Below, piece by piece: positions 17,192 through 27,400 of a stretch of DNA of 64,000 nucleotides. Each line of letters begins with the position of its first letter. Position 1 is the stretch's first letter. Source of the stretch: Prosthecobacter dejongeii (GTDB lineage Bacteria; Verrucomicrobiota; Verrucomicrobiia; Verrucomicrobiales; Verrucomicrobiaceae); NCBI RefSeq assembly GCF_014203045.1, contig NZ_JACHIF010000001.1, positions 248,001 through 312,000 on the forward strand, given 5' to 3'. The notes below the pieces were generated by a model. The model saw only the letters and a list, made by a program, of their open reading frames with translations. It searched no databases and was not told the origin of the DNA. A program made the translations under genes and the position numbers.

Positions 17192-20100
17192 AGTTCAGCA
17201 ACGTGCGAGTGATCATCCTCGACCACTGGCTTTTTCACATTCCGGCTCAGCAGGACGAAGAACACAGGGGTGAATAGCAGTCCGAAGAAGGTGACGCCAA
17301 TCATGCCGTAGAACACGGCCGTTCCTAGAGCCTGGCGAATTTCTGCACCCGGACCTTTAGCAATGACCAGAGGAAGCACGCCCAAAATAAAGGCGAAGCT
17401 GGTCATGAGAATAGGGCGCAGACGCAACTTAGTCGCCTCCACAGCAGCAGCGAAGCGATCCATGCCAGCCTCTTGACGCTGGCGGGCGAACTCGACGATC
17501 AGAATGGCGTTTTTCGCCGCTAGACCGACGAGCACAACCAGCCCGATCTGGGTAAAGATGTTGTTATCCATCTGCCGAATCCACACGCCCACCAGGGCAC
17601 TGAGGAGACACATGGGCACGATCAAAATCACCGCCAGAGGCAGACTCCAGCTTTCATACTGGGCAGCCAATACGAGAAAGACAAAGAGCACGCAGAGCGG
17701 GAACACAAACACGATGGTGTTACCGGCGAGGAGTTGCTGATAGGTGAGGTCCGTCCATTCGATGGCAAAACCATCCGGCAGCTTTTCTTTGGCCATCGCC
17801 TCCACCCGGCTAACCATCTCACCCGAGCTGACGGAGGGCAGGGTATTGCCATTCACATCCGCCGTGGTGTACATGTTATAGCGGGCCACACGGTCTGGAC
17901 CGCCGATACGGTTCATTTTCACGAGGGCCCCCAGCGGCACCATTTCACCCTTTTGGTTACGCGTTTTCAGGCGCAGCACATCTTCAGGTCGTACGCGGTA
18001 TTGGGGTTCAGCCATGGCCGTAACCTGATAAGTGCGGCCAAAGAGGTTGAAGTCATTCACATAGGCAGAGCCCATGTACACCTGCAGGGTCTCATTGATA
18101 TCGGCCAGGGAAATGCCCATGTTTTTGGCGGCCTGGCGATCAATGTCGAGGTAGTACTGCGGCACATTGGAGCGGAAACCGGAGATCATGGAGGTGAAGC
18201 CTGGCTCAGTCCGGAGGGCATCCATGAGGGAGTTGGTCGCATTCTGAAGACCCGCCAGGCCTGTGTTGTTCAAGTCCTGAATCTGGAACTTGAAACCGCC
18301 TGCATTGCCGAGACCGCGCAGGGCTGGAGGCGGCAGCACGATGACACGCCCGGCCTGGATGCCAGCAAAGCGCTTTTTCATCTCATTGATGAGTGCATCC
18401 GAAGTCTGCTCCGGAGTGCGTTTGTCATGCGGTTCCAGGATAAGGAAGGCGGCACCGACGTTGCTCTGGTTCGCCTGGAGCACAGAGGAATAACCCGAGA
18501 TGGCGAAGGTGTGGGCGATGCCTGGAGTCTCGCGGGCGATAACGTCCATTTCGCGCACCACGGCATCCGTGCGCTCAAACGAAGCCCCATCTGGAAGCTG
18601 CACCACCACGAGCATGTAGCCCATGTCCATGGTGGGAATGAACCCAGTGGGCGTGATCTTGAACAGGTGACCGGAAAGCCCGATGAGGCCTCCATAGGCC
18701 AAGAGCACGACGATGCCAATGCGGACCAGCTTGGCCACGATGCTGCCGAAGACATTCGAGAGGCCATTGAAAAACTTGTTAAACAACCGGAAGAACCAGC
18801 CGAAGAGCAGGTCAATCGTACGCTGCAGCATATCCGGCTTAGCTCCATGTGGAGGCAATAGCAGGGCCGTGAGAGCAGGACTGAGCGTGAGCGAGTTGAA
18901 CGCTGAAATGATCGTAGAAGCCGCGATGGTCAGGGCGAACTGGCGATAAAATTCCCCCGTGATGCCACCAAGGAAAGCGGTGGGTACAAACACAGCAGTA
19001 AGTACCAGAGCCACGGCGACAACCGGCCCGGTCACTTCCTTCATGGCCAGCAGGGTGGCCTGCCGTGGGGAATGCCCTTTGGCAATGAAACGCTCCACGT
19101 TTTCCACCACGACAATGGCATCATCCACCACAATCCCGATGGCGAGCACGAGACCGAAGAGGGAAAGGTTATTCAGCGTGAAGCCAAACGCCTGCATCAC
19201 CGCCATGGTGCCCACGAGGGACACAGGAACAGCCAGCAAGGGAATCAAAGAGGCTCGCCAGTTTTGCAGGAACACCACCACCACAAGAACCACCAGGATG
19301 ATGGCCTCAACCAAAGTGTGGAGCACCGACTCCATGGAGGCACGAACGAAACGAGTCGGGTCATAGTTGATGCGATAGTCCACCCCTGGTGGAAAACGTT
19401 TTTTCAACTCTGCCATTTTGGCATACACGCCATCCGCTGTGTCCAGAGCATTGGTGCCCGGAAGCTGGAAGATACGCAGAGAGACGGCATTCTTACCATC
19501 CATGTAGCTCTTCACCGCATAATCACGGGCCCCCAGTTCGATGCGGGCGACATCGCTAACGCGGATGACTTGGCCATCGGCATTCGTCTTGATGACGATG
19601 TCACCAAATTCTTCGGCGGTGATCAGTCGGCCTTTGGTGGTGAGGGTATAATTAAAACTGGTGCCTTCAGGGGCGGGCATGGCACCGAGCTGCCCCGCAG
19701 CCACCTGGACGTTCTGCTCACGAATGGCCTTCAGCACATCGCCAGCCGTCAGGTCGCGTCCAGCGATCTTGTCTGGGTCCAGCCAAATGCGCATGGAGAA
19801 ATCCAGCCCACCTAGAGTGGAGGCCTCCGCCACACCCGGCAGACGGGCGAGCTGATTCTGCACCTGCAGCAGGACGTAGTTGGAGAGGTAAATGACGTCA
19901 CGCGAGTCATCCGGCGAAAAGAACTGCACGGCCAGGGTCAAGTCCGGCGAGCGCTTTTGCGCCTGCACGCCGAGACGGCGCACGTCCTCCGGCAGACGTG
20001 GCAGGGCCGCATTCACACGGTTTTGCACCAGCACCTGGGCCTGATCCAGATCGGTGCCCAGCTTGAAGGTCACTGTGAGGTTCATGCGCCCATCGTTCGT

Positions 20101-20352
20101 GCAGGACGAGGACAGGTAGAGCATGTTTTCCACCCCATTGACCTCCTGCTCCAGCGGTGTGGCGACGGTATCGGCAATGACCTGGGCATTGGCTCCAGGG
20201 TAAGTGGCACTCACCACCACGGTGGGCGGCACCACGTCGGGGTACTGGTTTACCGCGAGACCGAAATAAGATAGGCCACCCAGCAGGGTGATAACGATGC
20301 TGAGAACCGTGGCAAAAATCGGCCGGTCCACGAAAAAGCGGGAGATGTTCAT
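17188..20352 (-). CDS. RND efflux transporter permease, HAE1/AcrB type
   Basis: A 1,054-residue inner-membrane pump subunit driven by the proton gradient, exporting hydrophobic drugs or metabolites through a tripartite complex. It begins MNISRFFVDRPIFATVLSIV, the conserved AcrB-like N-terminus. It keeps the proton-relay residues: Asp-Asp in GIVVDDAIVVVENV and Lys in GLAAKNAILIVEFARQ. The two large periplasmic loops and 12 membrane segments fit the normal length. The adaptor gene lies 6 bases upstream and a phosphatase-like gene overlaps its stop. No outer-membrane TolC-like gene or regulator is adjacent, so the outer channel must be encoded elsewhere. Substrates cannot be predicted. Confidence 0.96.
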   Translation of the reverse strand: MNISRFFVDRPIFATVLSIVITLLGGLSYFGLAVNQYPDVVPPTVVVSATYPGANAQVIADTVATPLEQEVNGVENMLYLSSSCTNDGRMNLTVTFKLGTDLDQAQVLVQNRVNAALPRLPEDVRRLGVQAQKRSPDLTLAVQFFSPDDSRDVIYLSNYVLLQVQNQLARLPGVAEASTLGGLDFSMRIWLDPDKIAGRDLTAGDVLKAIREQNVQVAAGQLGAMPAPEGTSFNYTLTTKGRLITAEEFGDIVIKTNADGQVIRVSDVARIELGARDYAVKSYMDGKNAVSLRIFQLPGTNALDTADGVYAKMAELKKRFPPGVDYRINYDPTRFVRASMESVLHTLVEAIILVVLVVVVFLQNWRASLIPLLAVPVSLVGTMAVMQAFGFTLNNLSLFGLVLAIGIVVDDAIVVVENVERFIAKGHSPRQATLLAMKEVTGPVVAVALVLTAVFVPTAFLGGITGEFYRQFALTIAASTIISAFNSLTLSPALTALLLPPHGAKPDMLQRTIDLLFGWFFRLFNKFFNGLSNVFGSIVAKLVRIGIVVLLAYGGLIGLSGHLFKITPTGFIPTMDMGYMLVVVQLPDGASFERTDAVVREMDVIARETPGIAHTFAISGYSSVLQANQSNVGAAFLILEPHDKRTPEQTSDALINEMKKRFAGIQAGRVIVLPPPALRGLGNAGGFKFQIQDLNNTGLAGLQNATNSLMDALRTEPGFTSMISGFRSNVPQYYLDIDRQAAKNMGISLADINETLQVYMGSAYVNDFNLFGRTYQVTAMAEPQYRVRPEDVLRLKTRNQKGEMVPLGALVKMNRIGGPDRVARYNMYTTADVNGNTLPSVSSGEMVSRVEAMAKEKLPDGFAIEWTDLTYQQLLAGNTIVFVFPLCVLFVFLVLAAQYESWSLPLAVILIVPMCLLSALVGVWIRQMDNNIFTQIGLVVLVGLAAKNAILIVEFARQRQEAGMDRFAAAVEATKLRLRPILMTSFAFILGVLPLVIAKGPGAEIRQALGTAVFYGMIGVTFFGLLFTPVFFVLLSRNVKKPVVEDDHSHVAEL

Positions 20353-20358
20353 GCGGCT

Positions 20359-21525
20359 TTATTTCGTGGCGGTTTGCAGCGGGGCGACTTTCATCTCGCG
20401 CTCTTCCTTCACCAAGACCATCGCTCCATTGCGGACGAGGGCCATGCCTTCCACCACCACCCGGTCATCTGGGGCGATGCCCGTTTTCACCACGCGCAGA
20501 CCTTCATGCAGCGGCCCGATCTCAACCGGCACCTGCTTAGCGACTCCATCCGTGGAAATCACGAACAAGAACGGCTTTCCCTGATCGCTACCGATGGCGT
20601 TGTCATGCACCAGGAGAGCTTTGTATTTGCCACTGCCAGGAATGCGAACGCGCGCGAAAAAGCCGGGGGCCATGAGACCATCTGGGTTTGGAAACAGGGC
20701 ACGGGAACGGATGACGCCCGTGCCGGGGTCAAGCCGATTGTCCACAAAATCAATCACCCCTTTATGAGGGTAACCCTGCTCATTGGCCAGGGCCATCTCG
20801 GCAGGGATGTTCTGGTCCAGGGCGCTGGCACGCTGCCCCAGGCGGCGAAGTTCGCGGTATTTTAGGGCGGACTGCTCATCCACATCCAAGTAGCAGTGAA
20901 TGGGATCCACGGAGACGATGGTGGTCAGCACCGTGGCATTGGAATTGTTACTGCCGCCATTGATGAGGTTTCCCTGAGTGATGAGGACATCTCCCGTGCG
21001 CCCCGAAATGGGGGATTTAAGCTGGGTGAACTCTAAGTCTAGCTGCGCCTGCTGAAGCGTGGCCCGGGAAGAGCGAAGACTAGCCTCGGCCTCCGCCAGG
21101 GCTTGATTGCGCTGATCAATCTGCTCCACGGCGATGGCCTTGGATTCCATGAGCTCCTTGGCACGCTCGGCCTCCATTTTTGCCAATTGCACCCGTACCT
21201 GAGCGCGTTCCACATCGGCCTGGGTGCGGTCCACCACGGCCTGGTAAGGACGCGGATCAATGGTGAACAGCAGGTCACCAGCCTTGACGTCGCTACCTTC
21301 CCGAAAATGGATTTTTTCCAAGTAACCGGAAACGCGGGCACGGATTTCGACCGATTCGGGAGCATCCAGGCGGCCGATGAACTCGTCCCACTCCGTCAGT
21401 TCAGTTGCCAGAGGTTTAGCCACCGTGACCGGGGAAGGCGGCGGGGCTGCGGCGGTCTTTTGCTGAGAACGCTCACAGGAGGAAAGCGCAGCCAGCACCA
21501 GGCTGAGGGCAAGGAGTCTTTGCAT
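20359..21525 (-). CDS. RND efflux periplasmic adaptor (membrane fusion) lipoprotein
   Basis: A 388-residue adaptor that links the RND permease to an outer-membrane channel. The N-terminus MQRLLALSLVLAALSSCERS has a lipobox with Cys17, so lipid anchoring to the inner membrane is expected. Segments in order: barrel-sandwich half (ARVSGYLEKIHFREGSDVKA), a helical hairpin (AQVRVQLAKMEAERAKELME), the second barrel half (LKSPISGRTGDVLITQGNLI), then beta-barrel and membrane-proximal domains. Length is normal. First gene of the operon adaptor-permease-phosphatase. It is divergent from pyrC across about 229 bases in which I saw no clear operator. Confidence 0.95.
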   Translation of the reverse strand: MQRLLALSLVLAALSSCERSQQKTAAAPPPSPVTVAKPLATELTEWDEFIGRLDAPESVEIRARVSGYLEKIHFREGSDVKAGDLLFTIDPRPYQAVVDRTQADVERAQVRVQLAKMEAERAKELMESKAIAVEQIDQRNQALAEAEASLRSSRATLQQAQLDLEFTQLKSPISGRTGDVLITQGNLINGGSNNSNATVLTTIVSVDPIHCYLDVDEQSALKYRELRRLGQRASALDQNIPAEMALANEQGYPHKGVIDFVDNRLDPGTGVIRSRALFPNPDGLMAPGFFARVRIPGSGKYKALLVHDNAIGSDQGKPFLFVISTDGVAKQVPVEIGPLHEGLRVVKTGIAPDDRVVVEGMALVRNGAMVLVKEEREMKVAPLQTATK

Positions 21526-21754
21526 TGGGGGGAGAATTACGACGCAGGAAAGGATTTTTCGCCGTGACCTGACTGGTTACGTCTGGGAACGGCAAATTCC
21601 ACCCGCACTTTGGGAGCCTCCAATAGGCAAAGATATTCCGTAGCGATGAAAAAAAAAATCCACGGGAGACCAACATCCCCTGCTCAGGGGCGTGCAAACT
21701 TTCAGCGTCCCCCTTGCCACCCGGCTTTCGCGCGTCATATCATGGTCATCATTC

Positions 21755-23035
21755 ATGAAACGTCTCTACCGCCACGCCCAAATCGCCTCCGAAGACTCCG
21801 CTCAACTGTTGCGCGGGGACGTTTTGGTGGACGGGGATCGCATCATCGGCGTGGCTGAGGAGATCACCGGAGTGATGGATGCCGAGGTCATTGACTGCAC
21901 GGGCCGCATCCTTTTGCCCTCTCTTTTTGACATCCACGTCCACGCCCGTGAGCCGGGCCAGGAAGACAAAGAGAACATCGCCACCTGTGCCGAGGCTGCT
22001 ATCAACGGCGGGGTGACGGGTTTTGTCATGATGCCGAACACTTCCCCCGCGATCGACAATGCCGGGGTCGTCCGAACCGTGTTGGAAACCGCACGCCGCA
22101 CCCGCATCGGGGCCAGCATTTACACCTCCGGAGCCATCACCAAAGGGCGCAAGGGGGAGGAACTGGCAGGCATCGCCGGCATGAAGGCCGCCGGCTGTGT
22201 GATGCTGACAGATGATGGCTACGCCGTGGACAACCCGCAGGTGCTCCGCCGCGCCATGGAATACGCGCGGGACTTTGACATCCCCCTGGCCAGCCACTGC
22301 GAGGTGAAGGAACTCAGCGGCAAAGGCAGCATGCATGAGGGAAAAATCAGCTACGCCCTGGGCCTGCAAGGCATCCCCAGCATCAGCGAAGAGATCTGCA
22401 TCTCCCGGGACATCCGGCTGGCGGAATACACGGGGGTGCATCTGAACATCCAACATGTCACGACTGCTGAAGGCATGGGCACCATCAAACGCGCCAAGGA
22501 CCGGGGCATCCGCGTCACCTGCGAGATCGCGCCCCACCATCTCATGTTCAGTCATGAGGACATCGGCGACTATGACACGCATTACAAAATGAACCCACCA
22601 CTGCGCACGAAGGAAGACAATGCGCTGCTGCTGCAAGGGCTCAAAGATGGGTGGTTCGACGTCATCGCTACTGACCACGCGCCACACACGCCGTTTGAAA
22701 AGAACCAAGCCTTCGCTAGCGCCCCCTTCGGCATCACTGGCCTGGAGACGGCCCTGCCGAGCCTCTATGATTGTTTCATCTCCAAAGGCATCCTGGACTG
22801 GGGCCTCATCGTCAAACGCTACTCTGCTGAGCCGCGCCGCCTGATGAAACTGGAGCCTGTGCCTGTGAAAGAAGGCGGCATCGCCGATTTCATCCTTTTT
22901 AATCCGGAGCGCACGACCACCTTTACTCCTGAGTTCATGAAGTCGAAGAGCATCAACACACCGTTCTTGAACAAGACGCTGAAGGGACTGGTGGAGCGGG
23001 TGATCTATCGCGGCGAGGAATTGCTGGCGCGGTAA
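21755..23035 (+). CDS. pyrC: Dihydroorotase
   Basis: A 426-residue amidohydrolase that cyclises carbamoyl-aspartate to dihydroorotate in pyrimidine synthesis. The start at 21755 (MKRLYRHAQIA) was preferred to an in-frame ATG 63 bases upstream, which adds a non-conserved leader. Metal ligands are visible: His pair in DIHVHAREPGQEDKE, SHCE, His in NIQHVTTAEG, and catalytic Asp in ATDHAPHTPFEKNQ. This pattern fits class I dihydroorotase, although allantoinase and hydantoinase share it. It ends one base from the convergent DUF5722 stop. No other pyrimidine genes are adjacent. Confidence 0.93.
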   Translation: MKRLYRHAQIASEDSAQLLRGDVLVDGDRIIGVAEEITGVMDAEVIDCTGRILLPSLFDIHVHAREPGQEDKENIATCAEAAINGGVTGFVMMPNTSPAIDNAGVVRTVLETARRTRIGASIYTSGAITKGRKGEELAGIAGMKAAGCVMLTDDGYAVDNPQVLRRAMEYARDFDIPLASHCEVKELSGKGSMHEGKISYALGLQGIPSISEEICISRDIRLAEYTGVHLNIQHVTTAEGMGTIKRAKDRGIRVTCEIAPHHLMFSHEDIGDYDTHYKMNPPLRTKEDNALLLQGLKDGWFDVIATDHAPHTPFEKNQAFASAPFGITGLETALPSLYDCFISKGILDWGLIVKRYSAEPRRLMKLEPVPVKEGGIADFILFNPERTTTFTPEFMKSKSINTPFLNKTLKGLVERVIYRGEELLAR

Positions 23036-23036
23036 T

Positions 23037-24311
23037 TTAAGGCTGGCTCCACCCTGTCATTCCAGTGACTGGCAACAGTGGAGCCGCTGCAGCTTTCCAT
23101 TCGACCGTCCCGGCTTTCTGGAACAAATCCCAAATGGCTTTCTTGCTATGAGGATCGGCGATGCTTCCGGGCGCATTACGCCAAAGGCCCAAACGCAGAC
23201 CGCCCTCCTGCGCGTGATCCACATGGCGGTGGTAGATGAAGGCATCCACCGTGGGCAGCGTGAGACATTTTTCCCAAGCGTAGGCGTAGGCAGCAGCCTG
23301 AAGTTTTTCCCCTTCCGGGATGAGTAGGGTGTGAAAACCCTGCTCTGACAAGATGATGCGGCGAGGCTGCCCCTGATAGAGCAACTCTTTTTGTTCCAGA
23401 TGCTTCGGTAGGACTTGGAGATTTTTAAAAGTCACTTTTGGCGTGGTATCATCGTTGGTTACGCTCTTGTCGGCCCAGGCTCGAGGATTCCCCAGATCCT
23501 CCGGGTACGGATGCCAAGCGACGTGCCAGTCCAGGTCTCCACGCTCACGCACAAGACGGGCAAAGGTGTCCAGGTAATCGCGACCAGGAGTGGCCTCCTC
23601 TGCGCTGATGCCATGCATGGAAGCGGCCCAGTGATGATCGAAGGAAATGTAGAGACGTGCATGGGCAGAGGCGGTGCGAACGGCCTGATGGACGATGCGA
23701 AAGGCGTTTTCATACTCGCTGGCCGCTTTCTCCAAGGGCATCTTGCCGAGGTTGTACCAGAGCCAGTGAGAATTGACCTCATTTCCCACGATCCAGCCCC
23801 ACACGCGGCCATGCTGAGGCTGGTTCCCCGACCAGCGGGCCGCTAGGAATTCCGTCACTGCGCGGAGCAAGAGTCGGCCTTCAGGAGTTACGCTGTTAAA
23901 GGCGCCCACGCTGTATTTGTAGTCGGCACGCGCCTGGGGATGAATGACCAAGGCATCGCGTACAGGTTCCTTAGAAGGGTAAGCGATGAGAATGAGGTAA
24001 ACCGCGACGCCTTTGTCAGACAGGGGTTTGATCTGACGATCCAGACTGGCCAGATAACTGGCGTTAAAAGCAAAGGTTTGGCCCTCCACCGTGTGGGTGG
24101 GATTACCCGGTTTCTTCGCTAGGTCCGGCAGGGCGGTAAGGTTGATATTAATACCCGCATGGTGAATGCCTAGATCGAGAGCATCTGGCACCATCTGCAC
24201 CTGAAGACCTTTGATGCTGGCAGGTTTAGGGAAAGGCTCCGTATTCGGCGCAGCGAATACAGGCCATGAGAACAAGAAGACAATGAAAAAGCGTAGCATG
24301 AAGAGTCGCAT
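23037..24311 (-). CDS. Secreted DUF5722 protein (TIM-barrel, glycoside-hydrolase-like)
   Basis: A 424-residue exported protein. A signal peptide (MLRFFIVFLFSWPVFAA) begins at an internal Met, so the true start may be 24299. The body has the DUF5722 hallmarks: LGIHHAGININL, KGVAVYLILIAYPS, WIVGNEVNSHWLWYNLG, LYISFDHHW, and LSEQGFHT near the end. The arrangement (GNEVN after strand 4, SEQGF after strand 7) resembles clan A glycoside hydrolases, with Glu as putative acid and nucleophile. Catalysis on polysaccharides is inferred from this only. It lies downstream of the giant beta-repeat gene on the same strand (95 bases) and could share its transcript. Confidence 0.85.
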   Translation of the reverse strand: MRLFMLRFFIVFLFSWPVFAAPNTEPFPKPASIKGLQVQMVPDALDLGIHHAGININLTALPDLAKKPGNPTHTVEGQTFAFNASYLASLDRQIKPLSDKGVAVYLILIAYPSKEPVRDALVIHPQARADYKYSVGAFNSVTPEGRLLLRAVTEFLAARWSGNQPQHGRVWGWIVGNEVNSHWLWYNLGKMPLEKAASEYENAFRIVHQAVRTASAHARLYISFDHHWAASMHGISAEEATPGRDYLDTFARLVRERGDLDWHVAWHPYPEDLGNPRAWADKSVTNDDTTPKVTFKNLQVLPKHLEQKELLYQGQPRRIILSEQGFHTLLIPEGEKLQAAAYAYAWEKCLTLPTVDAFIYHRHVDHAQEGGLRLGLWRNAPGSIADPHSKKAIWDLFQKAGTVEWKAAAAPLLPVTGMTGWSQP

Positions 24312-24406
24312 TTAACGCTGGTCAAAGCTGCTTTATAGCGGTGACAACCACTCAGAAGGAGAAACACACTGCGAGAGCGCTTCTCTCCCTCCTCAAACAA
24401 CCATCT

Positions 24407-27400
24407 TCAACGACGACGGCGGAAAGCCATCCACATACAGCCAACCAAGATCAGCATCGCACGTCCGGGTTCAGGCACGAGGATCATGGTGGAAATGACC
24501 AAGACACCATGACTGTTGAAGAGGCCCGTATCCCAGCGCAGTTCCGGATAGGCTGAAAGGTCTGGCAGGTCGAGGTCGCCATTGTCATCACCATTTCCGA
24601 CGAGGTAACGGTTGGACCCAGAATTGAAGGAACCCCAGTCTGACACGCCAAACCAGTCTAACAAATTATAAACATGGCCAGCCTGTGGTGAGAAGCCAGT
24701 CACCGTAGAGCTGATTTCGATCCGCCCGCCATTCCAAGTTAAGTCTCCACCGATTTCGAGATGGTCATGCGCCACAGAGGAAATCCCGGTACCAGGCTGC
24801 CCAAAGTAGTCAGGGAAAGCATTCGAGGAGGGATTAAACAGCGGCAGAACGGAGATGTAGTCTTCGTATTCAAAACCACCGATCATGAAGTTACCGGCAG
24901 AGAGTTCAGCATCCACCAGAGAAGGTGCCATGAGCTGCATCGAAAGAATCGCCCCAGGATTGAACACCATGTTGCCGCCGTTGCTATCTCCAATGAACAA
25001 GGTACCACGAGCCGCACCGACGACATCCAGAATCGCATCTCCAGGAGCTAGCCTGCCATTCATGGTCAAGCCGCCTCTGACATGGCCAGATCCACTCAGC
25101 GTGGCCCCCGCCAGGACCGTGGTCATCCCTGTGCCCGTGCTGCCCGCGACCCGGCCGATGGTATCGGTGGTGGCAGTAAATACAGCCGTGCTACCCTGAC
25201 TCACAAAGTCCCACTGACCCGTCCCCCCCTGCCCCACTTGCAGAGCTCCGGCGGAGACAGTGGTCGTTCCCGTATAGTCATTGAAGATGGTCAGGGTAGC
25301 CGCTCCGGTGCCTTGCTTATCCAAGCTCAATGAACCCGGTGTGGCCGCACTGTTTTCATACTGAGCGGAAGGCACTCCATCCCGGAAATAGACATCCCAA
25401 GACGTGTTGCCGTTTTGCACAATGCTAAGAGTGCCAGGAGTCACGGAAGCATTTTCAACAATGGCCGAACTGTTCCCCACAGGGGTGAAGTTCGCCGTAC
25501 CTGTAGCACCATGCAGCGTGCCAGAGGCAGCATCCACATTGGCATTGATCGCAGCCAGGTCTGCGGTGGTCTGCCGTGTAGGGTCCCAGGTTGGACTCGT
25601 GAAAGAATACAATCCTGAGGTGCTGACACCATCATTGGAAATTAATCCCCCGATCGTCACGCCCTGACCACCCACTTGGAGAGTGCTCAAATTCCGCATT
25701 TCCACCATATTCGCTGAAGTCAGCGCTGTGGAAGAACCCATGCGGAGAATCTCATTGTCATCACGATCAAAGTTATTGGTGCCCACCCCTTGCTCTCCGC
25801 CGACGGTGACTTTGCCTGTGAAAGCGCTGTTATTTCCACTCAAAAAGTAAGTCACAAACTGGTCATAAGGATCATTGTTCGCCGAGCCATCTTCTGAATT
25901 TTCCAGCATCAAATTATTTGAACCACTGAGGTTACCCCGGAAATTCATGAGAACGTGCTGCTGATGCCCCACCACAGCTGCATTGTAGGCCGTGGAGTCT
26001 TCATAGTAGAAACGCACGTGGTTGGCAGAAAGGGCGCCACCTCCACCCGTGCTGCCAGAGCCCAGATAAATATCACCTGTGAACTCCAAGGTGGATTCAG
26101 AAGCATAGCTGCCACCGATGCGGACCTCTTGCTTGATGTTGTCACGCACCTGGATGTCACGAGGGATGAGATAGGTCTGGCGGCCACTGTCCACTGCTGT
26201 ATCCGAATTCCCATAGCGGGACTGCACACGATATTGCAGGGCTGTGGTGGAGACCCCGGATGGATCACCTAACAAGATGTTTCCCGTGCTTTCAAGAGAT
26301 GCCCCTGGATACATCAATTGCAGAGTCAGCCCTTCGCGGATGTCCAGGTCCCCAGTCCACTCGGTAAGGCTATTGTAAAAGTAAAGCGAGCCAGCACCCG
26401 TCTTCACGATATTCCCTGAGCCAACCAATCCGCCTTCATTGGGATTGATATAGACTTCCCGGTTACCCGTGCTGCTGCCGGGGAGCAGAGCGTTTTGAGT
26501 GTGAATGTTCAGATCCCCAACGACGTTGTAAAAACCGTCGAGAACCACTTGGCGGCGCGTGGTGTGGGCCAGGAAGATCTGATCTCCGGCTTGTTCGCCA
26601 AACTGCATCCATTCACGATAACGCACCTGATCCGTGCCCGCTGCTCCACCTTCTTGAGGTGAGAATTCCAGCGTCACGTTATTCTTTACGATGGTGCCAT
26701 CTGTCCATGAATCCGTGCTGCCGAAAGGCGTGTGTTGCGTGTTGTTGGCCCCACCGCCCTGGAGATCCACACGCAGAGAGTTGATGCCATCGCCCAAGAT
26801 AGTCAGTCCAGTGTAGGTATTCGCCACGCCAACCAGATTCGCTCCATCTGTACGTGAGCCAAACTGCACAGTCCCGGCACCCTCGATGCGAAGCCCGCCA
26901 CTGTTAGGGTTCCCAGAAAGGCTAGCCACGGGATTGTTTTCCGATGAAATGATCCCACGTAGTACCAGGATCTTATCCTCATTTTCGACATTCAACGTGC
27001 CATCCCCACTGCCCAAAGTGATGTTAGCTGCATAGGTATCCGTATTCGCACCCGTAAGTTTAACCGTGCCGCCATTTAACTGGAGTGCTCCCGTGCCTAG
27101 TCGGCTGATGCCATCCATCGCTAGCGTTGAGGCACCCGTGACGTATGTGGCCCCGGTGTATGTATTGGAACCGGTGAGAATGGTCTCTCCCACGCCAGTG
27201 AAGACCACATTCTGCCCGCCTGTGATATTGCCAGCCACCGTGACTGGAGCCGAGGCATAGTTATGCCAGATGAGGTCCCTTCCTGCACTGGAGGTGACAT
27301 TCACTCCTGCAGCGATGGCCGTGCCACCAGAGTAACTATTGGTAAATAGCAGCCCTCCATCATTTACCGTGAGAGTCCCACTGGTCACCGCAGCTCCAGA

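Noticed and set aside
17734..18861. Long plus-strand open frame antisense to the RND permease
   Set aside because: It mirrors the strongly conserved RND coding strand, contains no recognisable domain and has no ribosome-binding site. Long antisense frames are common in GC-rich genes.
21749..22708. Minus-strand open frame antisense to pyrC
   Set aside because: pyrC motifs are complete on the plus strand; the antisense product has no family features.
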